Shown: piece by piece, positions 36,385 through 48,035 of the stretch | Position numbering within the stretch: the first letter of the stretch is position 1 | Layout of the letters: each line of letters opens with the position of its first letter | Assembly (NCBI GenBank): GCA_018697195.1 | Contig: CM031864.1 | Coordinates: forward strand, 24,252,086-24,316,085 | Length of the DNA: 64,000 nucleotides | DNA from: Certhia americana | Lineage: Eukaryota > Chordata > Aves > Passeriformes > Certhiidae | Direction of reading: 5' to 3' | The notes under the pieces: model-generated | Database searches by the model: none | Told to the model about the DNA's origin: nothing | The model's input: the letters and a program-made list of their open reading frames with translations, nothing else | Made by a program: the position numbers and the translations under genes

Positions 36385-36640
36385 GTGTCCATCAGGGCAG
36401 GGGGAACTCCCCAGAGGGTTCAGCCCACAGCACAGCCAGGGCAGGACATCCCCAGGAGCAGCAGCTCTGGCCAAGGCTGCCACTCACCAGGAGCAGCGTG
36501 CAGGCAGCACTTGGGTTTAAACTCAGCTCTCACACCTGAGTTGAACTGGAGCTGCACTCTGGGGCAGCAGCTGGAGGGCCAGGGGGGCCATCAGCACCAT
36601 TGGGGCTGAGCCCTTCCTGTGTTCAGCATCAAATGAGGGG
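36385..36640. other. Unexplained GC-rich block
   Basis: About 250 bp are distinctly GC-rich (CAG/GGCAGC-type text) within AT-rich flanks. A 74-codon plus-strand ORF spans it (36385-36609) but has no recognisable domain, signal peptide or splice context. CpG dinucleotides are few, so it is not an obvious CpG-island promoter. It may be an old repeat or LTR piece, or a methylated and decayed island. Confidence 0.4.
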
Positions 36641-39600
36641 GTTGCATTTATCCTACTGCTGAATATCAATAAACTTATAAAAATCCCATTTGAAAATAAA
36701 ATAAGGGAAAGAATTATTCCATGATGGAAGAACCACCGAATGACAGTTATCTGTTCTCCATCAAGAGAGGTGAAACTTGTTAATTTGTCTTATTTTAATC
36801 AGGTTCAAGTACATCTGACAAACTGTTTCAAATGATTGCTACTCAGGGGGTGATGACAGTCTCCAAGATACATCTGTTCTGCAGTAAGCTTCAAAAAAAC
36901 CCTAAAATAGATCCTCCTTCACTTTCTTAAAAGAATGAGTTACTCTCTTGAGATAAGATAAAAATATAGATATAGGTATATGCAAAAATGACCCTATAAT
37001 TTCTTTGTTTGATCCTCAATTTGTCCAAGGGTAATATTCTGCGTGGATAATCACCCTGCAAAGATCAGATTATGCCTGGCCATGTCCATGTGTTAAGATG
37101 CAGTATGTAAATCAAAGATGTGTAAACAGCATTAGAAATATCTTCATGATACCAAAATATAAAAATCCAAATCCTTTCCGAACTACGCAGGTAGAAATCC
37201 TACAACTTCCTGTGGACCAGCCTGAGCAGCCTGATAGACATAACCTTCTGCTTTTATTGAAACATCTTCTCTTTCTTATTACCACTTCCCTTGATCTTCA
37301 TTCTTTCTGTCTGTTCTGAAGTCTCAGCTTAACTTGACTAAGTTCACAATCATTTTCTCTTACCCTTTTGTCACTTCTCCTATTTTATGGTATAATTCAA
37401 CATATGCCCAACTTCAATGCATGAAGATTTCTGCACATTTCCTCAGAGTCCTGGCTTCTGAAGCAGAGGCTGAAATGAGAGACAGGAGGCTTTGTGCCCC
37501 AGCTGCTGTTTCTGAAGCTGAGAAGGGTTGCTGTTATAACTCACATGGAATTAAGGAAACAAACCATGGAACATTCCCTGCAAAAGATTTCCTTGTGTTT
37601 AATATATTTATGGTCAGGATTAGAACCCAGGAGACCTGGTCTTTCTTGGGTTATAAGACTACCTGCCTCTAAATAAGATTTCTTCCAGTAATCCCTCCAG
37701 TCTCTCACTTTTCTGACACCACATTTTCGCTCTGACTTTACAAAAGTGACTACTATGGGATGGATGCCAGGGCAGTTTGTTTTTTGGTTTTTTTTTTTTG
37801 AATTACTGCAGGTTGTAAATTGACTCATAAATTACCTCCAAGAAATAAGAATCTTCTGGTCTAAGCAAGAAGTTGGATTCCAAAAACAGTTTCAATTTCT
37901 CTGTGCATTTAGGAGTTTTCCTGGGCACTTTAAAATAGTCTTTCTGCCACTCTTCCTATTACGGAATTACTTCTTTTCTTCTGTCTTTTGTAGCTTTTTA
38001 GTTTCTTTTTTATTAGGTAAGCTCTTCAAGGGAAGGACAGTTCATGCAATGTCTGGTACAAAAGGCTGCTGATTTCCCTCCTGGCTTCTGAGGTACTTCG
38101 CAATACAAATAATGATGCTAATCATATTGGGTGAGTCTCTGGAAATGGGGCATTTTAGAAGTCTGATATAAAATCAAATGAGGGGGAAAAAAATCCAGCC
38201 TTACAAATATGTTCATCTTAAATAAAAAGATATTCACTTTTATTCCTTTTTAGGTGCCCCCTTTAGTTGGTACTGGCAAATGAATGGATTCTTATAAAGG
38301 AAGTCTTCACATCACTCAATTCTTTGTAAATCTCTAGGCAGATTAGAGGATTTTTGCCTTCTTTTTTCTTTTTCCTTAAAATGTTATAAATACTTCCTTT
38401 CCATTTTGCTCTCCCACTGCTTTAGACATTGAGATGGTTATGTCACAACCATAGATAAATTAAAATGACTGGTGTGAGGTTATAGATATACACAAGAACA
38501 AAAGGACTGATGACTGAAAAGAGAACAGTTTTAAATTATTCAGAGAGATTCTTTTTCTTTCCTTGGGATTTTGAGAGCAATTGAAAAAAGCAATGAATGA
38601 ATATGAACACTGCATGATCAATCTGACACTGTCAGACCCAGCACTAGTGCCATGTGCATTTCCCTCTTTTGATCACTCAGTTCAAAACTTGTTCAGTTCT
38701 TTTTAAATAGTTTACCTCTTCTGTTTAAATGCAGAACTTAAAGATTGTCCTCTAATTCCTCTTCAGAAATTCTTGCAGCTGTACTTTGGAGTACCTATGA
38801 GGTACATACCCATGAGAATCCATTTTTTCAAAACTTTTTTTTAACCTTGATAGTATCATAAAAGAGAATCTAGGATCTTCAAAGTGCTGAAAAACCCAAG
38901 AGTAAATCCAGAGGTTTTCAGTTCCTCTCTTCTACCTCTTGAATTAAAGACAGTGAAGCTATTTTTTCCTTAGATGTACTATCAAAGCAATACAGAAATG
39001 AAAAAGATACCCAAAAAAGTTAATAATGCCCTTAAAGATGTCATGTCAGCCAGAATCCTTGATATTTTGAAAAAGTAAAAAAAGTTTATGCATAAAGATA
39101 CATGGAGTGCGTGCTTGCTCAGGTAGAGGTGGAATCACACATTGTGTAAATCAGCTGATTTTTGTAAGCAGCACAGCTAATGATCTCTAATTCTTGCTAT
39201 GTGCTCACTTACTCAAGGACACTGTGCTTATTCCTCCTCCTTTTTTTTTTGCTGCCAGCAGAAAAACAAGATTACCCTATTTTTTTCCCATAAATTGTAG
39301 GACCTGTGCAACTGGAAAATGCCTTTTTTGTACCTGACTGGAACTGTGCGCAGCCCATGGATAACAAGAGCAACACGTGAAGCTGGCAGAAATGAGCAAA
39401 TTAGAAAACAAATGCACTTTAGAGGATGTTTTCCAGAGGTTTCATCTTTCTGAGGCACTTAATTCTGCCTGGTTTTGCAAATCAGCTGTTCATAAGTTGT
39501 TCTAAATTATTTTAAACAGAATGGCAGAATGACACCTGTCTAAAAAAAAGCAGGATTATAAAATATAATTCCTGCCAGCCAGACAAAAATGCCATTTTCC

Positions 39601-42484
39601 ACATTACAAAAAACACCCTCAAAAAACTGTTACCAGTAGGTTACAGAATGAGTAGAGGTCAAATGATGAAAAATGAAAGAAAAAAAAGCTTTTATTTATA
39701 TGACTGTGTATAACTGAACATACATAACAAAAATAAAAGAAAAATTAAAAGAAAGCAATAAAATGCTACTTTTTTAAACTGATGTTGCCAAGGTCACACA
39801 GACTTAAAGAAGATGGTTTGATTTATATTCCAGGTGTTTCTTCTTGAAGGCTGAAGGTTTCTGCTTTATTCCCAACATTGCTACAACTTAATAAGGGGGG
39901 ACAACAGGGAAGTTTTCTATGTCTTTCCATGGTTTTTACAATATTGAGAGCTGAAAGGATTCAATTTTCTTTTTAAATCAGCACACAAGTTGACAAAGAA
40001 TATGATGAAATTGCTTTGGCTATCCAATTGTTTAATAAGTTTAATTAATTAATTTGGTGGAATTGTTTTCTTTTTCTTCTCAGTGTTCCATTGATACTGT
40101 TGGTTTTGACTTTCCCTTTGTGCCCTTTAATTGTTTGACATGAAAATTTGTAAGTCAGACGGCTCCTAATGTCAATTTTCTACCTAGTTTGCACAAACAG
40201 ATTTATCCACTTAAGTTGCAAATGGGTGCAAAGTCAGTCCTTCAGTAACCCTTGAGATTCCTCCAGAGTTATACATTGATCTGCATTCCTCAGCTCCTTA
40301 AGAATTTTGAACTCTTCTCTGTTTCTACTCTACCTTGCAGTTTCCTCCCTCCTGAAACTGTAACTGTGAGGCAGAGCAGTGCAGTGACCCCAGAGGAGGA
40401 AAAGCTCTGTCAGCACTGGAGGGTGGGGTAGAATCCCCAGGGGAGCTTCCCTCCATTGCCAGGGCGTAGCTCTAAAGTCTACGAGATGAGAGCATAATGC
40501 AAAGGATATCATGTGTGTGTAATAGACAGCCTCAGGACTGCATGTTAGAAAGGATATTCTATGGAGGGGAACAGTGGCAATAAATAAATTGCTGGCCTCT
40601 GTCCTTTCCTTGTCACACAAGAACCGTGCAGTTGTCTGGTTTTCCCATTATCAGTCCCCAGAAGTCATCACAAACAGGAACATTCTATTCATCTTGTTTA
40701 ATGTGGCTTTGGATCCAGTCACATCAGTGAAAACAAAGAAAAGAATTATCTATACTTCCATGGGTTTGGCTAAGACCCTCTCAGCTGGAAAATAAGATAT
40801 ATCTCACAACGTAGGAAGTACCAGAAGCTTATCCTGCAGCAATCCTCTGCCTGTAGTTGTTGAACTGGTATCTTTTGGGCTCTGGTTTAACTCTGATGCT
40901 AATATCCTGTTCCTTCTGGAAAAAAAATGAGAACCAAATCTCACTACAATGAATGAATGAAAACACTACTGGCTAAAATAACTATCGTTTTATAGCATTT
41001 CTCATTGATAAATCAGTGTAATTACCTTTATTTTCCAGGGCAAAAAGAAAGGCAAAGTGAAGTGATGTGATTTATCCAAAAGGCTGACAGCAAAGGTAAA
41101 GAATTCCGGAGTCTAAATCCAGGGCTTGACAGATTGTTTCCACCATTAGGGATAATCTGTCAATCACGTGAGCCAGTATTCTGTTTTGTGTTTTACATAA
41201 AAAACATATGTGTTTTCTAGCATAGATTTCATTCATGTTTATGCAGCAACCTATATACTACTGCAGTATAAATTATCAGAGTACTCATGACTTTTTCCCT
41301 GGTGCAAGTTCTCCTGAAAAATTCTGCCAGAAGATTGATTCTCCACAAAGAACATCAAATACTACCTCCTGAGGAAGCTGTGAAGGCAAAGCTACTCTGG
41401 AGCCCAGACTAGGAGTATTCAGTCCCAAACTGGCAGAGTACAAATGTTTCTATTCACACTTTTTTCCTCTTTCTGTCTTGGATTGTTTTTACTTCCCAGT
41501 GTGTACTTTTGATCAGTAAAGGAGTTAAAAAGGGATAATTGCTCATTTTCCTCCTGCATGAAGGATACACACATATGTTTCCCTGGGCACATAACTCAAG
41601 GGTTAGGGGCTAGGATAGGCTGTATATACATAGAAACATCTCACAATGTACATTTCTCAAGATGTCCAATTAAAACAGGGGCTCTTCAGACAAACTATTC
41701 AATCATACAGTGATTGAACTGAGTAGCAGAGTGAAGTTTTCCCATCCCAGCAGCCAGGGATTCCCATCACTGTCACTCACTTTGTAAAAGTGATTTGTCT
41801 GTTTTACAGAGCATGATTTCAGTTCCATGGGTATCTATGTGTGACGACCCCAGTTTCTGTCCTTTCAGAGATTTGCTTTATTTTAGGCATTGCATTATAT
41901 TTTTCTATTTAAAGTTTACTTTTAGTATATATCATTATCCTTTTTGCAACAACACAAAATCATGCTTGATTTACCTTTCTCCTGGCTTCTTAAATGATTG
42001 CCTGGTACATCCATATCAAGTTGAGAGCGTTGAGAAGGTCAAAGCAATGACAGCCTTCAGGGCTGTGTCAGTGGATGCTAAATTTCTTACTCAGCTCAGC
42101 ACTACCATAGGCTCATCCACAAAATACAGCCAGACTGTGATGGAAGCAGTGCTTGAATAAGCCTCAAACATTTTCATGACTCAAAACTTTCCAAATTTAC
42201 AGTTAAGGCCTGGTTTTCTCAGCAGTAAGCATCCTCTCCTCTCCTTGACTTTCAGAGAAATTGCCATTTGAGAATACAGCTCCTGCAGTTCCTACTTCTC
42301 CCCACCTAGCACGAAAGGCCTGTTACTGCAGACAAGACAGCCAGCAGCAAAACTGGAGAAGCGCAATGTTCCTAGGGAAAGTACTTTATGGCAAGCAGGC
42401 TCCGAAACAGATTCATTGTTTCAGTGGTACCCTATTGCAGCCAGTATTTATTTTACTTGCTATTTCATGTTTAATGTTTATATT
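36641..42484. other. Long AT-rich stretch without a gene
   Basis: No exon, RNA or repeat family is recognised. The ORFs at 37334-37828, 40330-40795, 41795-42160 and 42261-42614 lack domains. A pyrimidine-rich stretch near 37770-37800 and A-rich stretches near 39680-39770 are low-complexity. Confidence 0.5.
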
Positions 42485-42862
42485 GTCATATGGTTCTATG
42501 TTCCCCTGTTTTGCCCCCGGTTGGTTTGTTCCTACATTGTATCCTCCCCGGTCCCTATCCTATATGGAATTTCCCCACCTCCTATTCCAGTACCTTCCCT
42601 ATCAATCATCCTAGCCCTACCCCTTGTTCTAGTACCTTCCCTGCCAATCCTTCCCCCATCCAATCCTGGATGTGTTCCACCCCCTGGCCGTTCCTGGGTG
42701 TCACCCTCTGCTCGATGCCCCATTGGGACATGTGATCTCCCTTCTCCTTCCCCCTTACCCGGTTGGCCCAGGAACCCTGGGGTGATCCCTGTACTCCTCC
42801 CTTCAGACTCTTATTCAGACTTATTGGTCAAGTAATTGTATCCACCCCCCTGTGTATCCCTG

Positions 42863-42869
42863 TATAAAA
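42863..42869 (+). promoter_or_regulatory. TATA box of the LTR promoter
   Basis: TATAAAA sits 68 bp upstream of the AATAAA signal, with a plausible start site near 42893. It is undamaged, so this LTR could still start transcription into the downstream unique DNA. Confidence 0.75.
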
Positions 42870-42930
42870 CCCTGTGCACAGCAGTGCTTGGGGTCGCTTC
42901 CTCTGGTGTCCCCTCAACTGCGTCACCCTC

Positions 42931-42936
42931 AATAAA
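42931..42936 (+). promoter_or_regulatory. Poly(A) signal of the 42485-43165 LTR
   Basis: AATAAA within CCTCAATAAAGGCTG is the classical retroviral R-region context, followed by GT-rich and T-rich DNA. Confidence 0.8.
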
Positions 42937-43165
42937 GGCTGTTGGAATCTCACCAAGGAGTGCCCCCCCCCTTTTCTCCTTCACCTGGACCCTGTCGTGG
43001 CTAGCATCCTGATCACCGTCGAGCGCTCGGCTCATCAGGTTCCGCCACTGGCGCAGACACAGCCATGGCGGTTCCCTGCTCCTGGAATGGCACCGGAGTG
43101 ACCCCCCGAGCTAGCCGGACTCCAGTGAGCTGCGTCAGTACCCTGGCAGCAGCAATTAGAGACAT

Positions 43166-43528
43166 ATTAGGGTCCCTTACCAGCACATAAGAGATTTCTT
43201 AAAATTGTTATCACTCAAGCTTAGGCTGGTGAAACAAAGTCCGCGGGTATTGTGAAGGCGTGTCATTCCTTTGGATAGTTTTGGGTTTTTTTCCTTTGTT
43301 ATGAAAACAAAGAACGGCTTTCTCTCTAGCTGTATTCATTACATCAAATAAACCATTCCATTAATAACCTTTTACTTTCCTGTGCTGGAAGTGCCCATGA
43401 TGCCTTAGGTCTTAGCTATTATATTTTTTGGACTCTGTGCTGTTTCAGTGAGTAGTTTTAGGTTTTATATTAAGTTCTACTGAGCTCTCTTCACAGACTA
43501 GATAGACAAAACAATTCCTTCTCTAGTT
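43166..43528. other. Spacer between two unrelated solo LTRs
   Basis: AT-rich unique sequence with a T-run near 43277. It has no retroviral internal region: the two LTRs differ in sequence and are not the two ends of one provirus. Confidence 0.6.
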
Positions 43529-43844
43529 TGATACCAAGGACAGCTTTCAGGCCCAAGAACGAAAACAATGGTGAAGTGAGAAGAAAATACAAGGAATATG
43601 GAGCTTCATAACCTGAAGCTATGGTTGGACAATTGATTCTAATATGCTAATGGACCAGAACTCATAAAAATGTGAGACCTTGTGACCCAGGTGTCCATTT
43701 TGTGACCCTTTTGGGGCATCTTGAGTGTGGTCCAGCTGGACTCTTGAGTGGCCCAAGAGCACCCATCGAGACCTTTTAATAAATCCCTACTTTATCCTTT
43801 GCCCTGTCTAGTCTCTGTTCCAGGTCAGCCTCCAGAAAGCATCA
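43529..43844 (+). mobile_element. Short solo LTR of an endogenous retrovirus
   Basis: The block from TGATACCAAGGACAGC to AAAGCATCA matches my memory of a passerine LTR about 300 bp long. It includes a TATA-like CATAAAAAT near 43658 and 'gtgacccaggtgtccattttgtgaccc'. AATAAA is at 43778-43783, followed by 'ctttatcctttgccctgtctagtctctgttcc' as the R/U5. Ends are set by TG..CA and are approximate; I see no convincing target duplication. It lies 360 bp downstream of a different LTR in the same orientation. Confidence 0.75.
43778..43783 (+). promoter_or_regulatory. Poly(A) signal of the 43529-43844 LTR
   Basis: AATAAA in TTTTAATAAATCCC, about 60 bp before the LTR end, fits the R region. Confidence 0.65.
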
Positions 43845-45799
43845 CCCAAAAGAGGCATGTTATAGCAGCACAGATGAATTTCTTAAACAGGACTTTTATG
43901 TTATTTAGGTTCGTGCTTACAGTGTCTTAACTGTAGTCTGTTGGAAATGGAGATGACACATGTACTGCGTATCTCTGGTTTCTATCACTTCCATCCACTT
44001 TGGGCCACCTTCTAACACTTTGTTTCATTGAGCAGTACCACACCTCACTCAGGTAAGCAAGATACTACCCAGTTGGGGTGTTCTTTTCAGAATCTGGATA
44101 TTTTTAAACAATGTTTTCCTTCAGCTATGAATACCACAAAAGTAACCACACTCTGACAACTGAGATGAGCCCTTATCATCTAATGCATAATTACCAGCCT
44201 CAAAAATGTTATCATGTGACTTTCATTCTACAGTGCAGCAGAGAAATCCTATTTGCTTCAGCTGCTGCTGCTGGTGACAGTGACCTGTGGCACTGAAAGG
44301 CTAATGGTATTGCACAGGTGTCACTACAGTCATCATCTGTACTAAGTGAAGTTGTGCAAGTGTAGCTGAGACGGTAATTTAGCACTTGTTTGAGGTGAGC
44401 TGCATCTGATGGAAAGAACCCAGTATGATGGCAAGGATCTAAGCTGAGTTTGAAGTCCTGATATTTGGTGAAAAAACAATTTTCAAGAGAATTTGCTGAC
44501 ATAAGGTTTGGAAATTCATGAGATTCAGTGATCCACATTTTTCTATGTCAATATGTCATGCCCTTTTGTGCCTCTTTCAATGGTCAAACAGTTTTTCAAA
44601 CAACTGAAAAGGAGATTTGAAATGTCAAACATGAAAATTTCACCAAACCCATAAAAACATTCCTTAAATTAGTAACCAATCAACAATTTTCTTAATCTGT
44701 TCATATATTGAACACAGTGCTACTTCCATAATGGCCTATTATCAATTTTCACCATGTTTTTGGTGACTTGAAATCTATCTCTCCTTGAACGTATTACTAA
44801 GACACAAGCATGCATTCAACTTCCATTTTTAAAGAAGTTCTTGTTCTGATCACTAGTTCAGGTTCTGTTCCAGTTAATATCCCTAATTACAATACCATTA
44901 TCAGTTTTTGTAATTATTTTATCACTTCTGAAGATTACAATGGTTAAAAGCATTAAAAGTTTTTAACTGTGAAACATATCAGTGTAAAAATATAAAGGAT
45001 TTAATTTAATTCCATTAAAGGAACCAAATGGTTGAGGTTTGTTCTTTTATGTCAGTACTGTGAAATCGTGTTAGTATTTAATGCTGAAGAAAACTGACAT
45101 AGGACAAGGTCAGCTCCTAAGCCTCACTAACTAGGAAAAGTTAGAAGGAAAGAATCTTCTGTCACTGATACTGCTGTTAACAAACTCTAGCTCTCCTTTC
45201 ATTTCTAGCTCCACTAGGTAGCCAAGAGCTATAAATATGCAATATTTATATATTGACAGAACCTGAACCAGGAACCCAAACCTCCATGGTTTCCTCAGGC
45301 ACAGAACCACTGATTGGATCCAGAGAGCAGCACAAACACAGGCCACACATTCCTTCCAAGCTGCAGGTCATTCTGCTGGAATGCTGGGGTGATCCTGGCA
45401 GGCATGCTGCTCTCTGCTCTTCTGTCTCCCCCCTCCACCCCAATGTTTAACTGTTGGCTTTGCACTGCAACACATTGGCCATCAAACTAAAGCTCCTTTA
45501 TGGGCAGGTTTCCTTTGCAGATAATAATAAATTTTCTGCAATAGCAGCCACTGTATAATTGATATCACAGGAAACAGCATGTATGTGACACATGAAAGAG
45601 AAGTCCCAGAAATTTTCTTTTGAAAGGAATAGGGCAGCCCCTCCTCCCTCACAAACTAATAAAGCAGTCATCAGAATAAGTGGTGGTTTAAGCTCTTCAT
45701 CTCACCATATCAATTAATTCACACTAAATCTCATTAATATTTCACTTAGTGTTCAAAACTGTAATCTTTAGTTGGGGGGAGGGCTGTCACTTCAATAAA

Positions 45800-46060
45800 G
45801 ATTTTTTTCAAAATGAAGGTTCAAAGCTGCTGCGTACACTGAACGCTTTAATGCAGCCACTGCACTGTAGCAAGTTGAAAGGAAACCTCATTAGGAGAGG
45901 ATTCCAGGACATAAAAAAAAAAAAGCACCGTCACTGTTGGTGCTAATTAGCAGCTTTTTCTGCTGTTTCAAATGAAGTTCCAAAAACCTAATGAGTAGAT
46001 GGATTATTTCACCCCAGATGTACTCCTTCAGGTCAAGGGTGAGGCACCTTGTGAGGGTGA
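45800..46060. other. Candidate conserved noncoding element (composition only)
   Basis: Repeat-free sequence with balanced base content includes GGTGCTAATTAGCAGC, which contains CTAATTAG, a palindromic homeodomain site. The neighbouring text is also well mixed. The only low-complexity part is a short A-run near 45913-45924. Conservation is untested. Confidence 0.25.
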
Positions 46061-46442
46061 TGTTACTCCACGTTGTGATCCAGCAGCTACAAAACGTGCC
46101 AATGTCTTAATCCAGCAGGAGTCAAAAATTTAGGTCCGTAATGACAATATCACAAAACAAAAATGTAATTTCTGAAATGATGGAGTTCTTTATTTCAAAA
46201 TTAACTGTACAATAATTCAAATGAGTGCAAAGCTGACAGTACTTTAAAAACAGTCTGTGTGATATCCTACGGCATTAATTCATTTTAACCATATTACTAA
46301 CAATTACCATGGCAGGTACACAAGCAGAACCTACATCTTGTAGTCATGGAACAACCAAAAAATATTTCTGTACGCTGAATTCAGAAGACACAAGGAATGA
46401 AGGAACCAGTGAGTCAGTGCAAAGGAAAATCTCCTATGAGTT

Positions 46443-46464
46443 AAAAAAAAAAAAAAAAAAAAAA
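46443..46464 (+). repeat. Poly(A) run, 22 A
   Basis: A pure A run lies in unique DNA. No retroposed body is identified upstream. It extends the 66-codon ORF at 46309-46509 as poly-lysine, which argues against that ORF being real. Confidence 0.95.
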
Positions 46465-47295
46465 GATTTCTGCAGCTGTAACTTTAAACATCATCAACTC
46501 TTCCTCTGATTTAATTCAGTTTGAGTTAGAGAAAGGCACAGACAAATAATGAAATTCACAGTATCTACAAAACCACCCACAAAAATCAGAAAGTACCTAA
46601 TCCCTCCAACCTATGAGGGTGTGTAATCACCTGTGCCCTGACAGTACATTAAGAATTTATTCACTTCATCTGTTGACACCAATTTATGTGCTTTTTAGCC
46701 ATGCACAAGAAAGCCTAAAATAGTCCACAGCTCCTGATTTCAAAATAATTCACTAACAGAATCTCAGAAGTTAGGATCTCCCTAGACTCAGCACATTAAA
46801 AAAGCACACCCCAGTACATCCAGATAATAATTCTACACAGGATCTGCAGACTTCCAAGTAAAAAAAAGTCTTATTCTGCAAGAAAATACCTGTAGTACTT
46901 TGAGAGGTAAACCCAGTGTACCAATAGATCATGGTATTTAATTATGGGTGTTTGTTTATAGGAAGTTATGTACTTAGTAATCTTGTGGTTCTTGAGTCAA
47001 AGGGAAAAAAAAAATGGATTCAGGAAACTGAAAAGATTTTAAGTTCTAGTTAAAGTCCTTTAGATGTCCTTCCTGTGAATACAAGTCCTTTTCAGCTTGA
47101 CCATAACTCTGCATTTCTTAGGTGATATTGTTTTTTCTATCAGCTTATCCATCTGGAAAGCCCCTGAAGGGAGCTCTTGCCTTAAACATGCCTAATGGGA
47201 AATGAGAAGGTAGAAGTGTTTTTTACAGTTGTTGTATTTTGTTATTTTGTTGCCAAACCTTGCAAACAGATGCAAAGCATCTGTTGCTATATGGG

Positions 47296-47312
47296 AAAAA
47301 AAAAAAAAAAAA
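47296..47312 (+). repeat. Poly(A) run, 17 A
   Basis: A simple A run after ATATGGG, with no identifiable retroposed gene attached. Confidence 0.93.
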
Positions 47313-47939
47313 GCTCCAGTAACTTCTTGGTTATTTTTCACCTGGACTCAACCTGTCAGAGACCTTTCAAGGGCAGCCACTCTGAATTAATTTTACTGGA
47401 ACTTATTTAATGTCAATGTTTGTAAAAGAAAACAAAATCTAGTGCTTAGAAGCCAAGGAATATTCTAAGTTTCACTGAAGCTGGTAAAAAACCTTCAACT
47501 GGGCTGAAGGAAACAGAGTGGACAATGAGATCCCCATGGAGGCTGAAGGGTAGAAACATGTTTTCCTGTGAACAGCTCTCATTTTTTAAACGCTCTAAGC
47601 TATTTTTTAATGGGATTCATCTCTACCCAGTTCTCTAAACTCTGTCATGCATTTCACGAAATGCAACACATTTGCAGGCATATGTGGTTCTGAATAATGA
47701 ATTCATTTAACTCTGCAGTTCATTACTGCCTTTTGACTGTCCCAGTAACTGGCACAGCCACACTCACTGCAGAGTGCAGAGCAGGAGAAAGGGTGGGTGT
47801 AAACATTTGAAAGACTCAAGACATGAGTGCATTGCTTTTAACAGAGACATAATCAGCGGGGGCAATAGAATGCCAGTTTGGATTAGGATCTTGAAAGCCA
47901 AATAAAAGCCTGCTGAGGCAAGCTGGGTATTTCTACCAC

Positions 47940-48035
47940 TCATGCTGCAGCACAGCACTTCTGCTTGGTCAGATGTGGGTAGGGAGGATTAGCATGACCT
48001 TTGCTTAATGAACAGGGCTACAAACCTTTAGAGAA
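47940..48035 (+). pseudogene. Decayed U6 snRNA pseudogene
   Basis: Three U6 landmarks occur in order at almost the right spacing. GCAGCACA is at 47947-47954. Exactly 10 bases later, as in U6, comes TTGG (47965-47968). GATTAGCATG is at 47987-47996, where U6 has its catalytic-core GATTAGCATG, with 4 extra bases before it. ACC..TGC..AA..GA and GC..AAA downstream echo the U6 3' half. The 5' stem and the ACAGAGA box are mutated (GTAGGGAG), no T-run terminator is at the right place and no upstream TATA/PSE pair is evident. This is therefore a non-functional retrocopy. Chance similarity cannot be fully excluded. Confidence 0.55.

Larger units (their letters stand above)
42485..43165 (+). mobile_element. 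Solo LTR of an endogenous retrovirus with intact promoter signals
   Basis: The likely 5' edge is TGTCATATGG at about 42485. U3 contains C-rich imperfect repeats (CCTATTCCAGTACCTTCCC-like units at 42560-42650). A TATAAAA box is at 42863-42869. The R region begins near 'GGGGTCGCTTCC' and AATAAA is at 42931-42936. A GC- and CpG-rich U5 follows to about 43150-43165. The TATA-to-poly(A) spacing of about 65 bp is that of a short-R retroviral LTR. No primer-binding site, gag or pol follows, so it is solo. Ends are uncertain: GTACCCT occurs both at 42427 and 43138 and could be a target duplication or chance. The ORFs here (42416-42835 and others) are composition artefacts. Confidence 0.88.
43845..47935. 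other. Unique DNA without a gene, with poly(A) runs
   Basis: No exon is recognised. The stretch contains A-runs at 46443-46464 and 47296-47312 and a candidate noncoding element at 45800-46060. ORFs of 60-110 codons have no domains. Confidence 0.5.

Noticed and set aside
42416..42835. 139-codon proline-rich ORF
   Set aside because: It crosses the edge of the 42.5 kb LTR, and its Pro/Ser repeats come from the C-rich U3.
42485..43844. A provirus flanked by two LTRs
   Set aside because: The two LTRs are unrelated in sequence and only about 360 bp of non-retroviral DNA separates them.
46309..46509. 66-codon ORF ending after poly-lysine
   Set aside because: The lysines are a 22-A simple repeat and nothing else supports coding.
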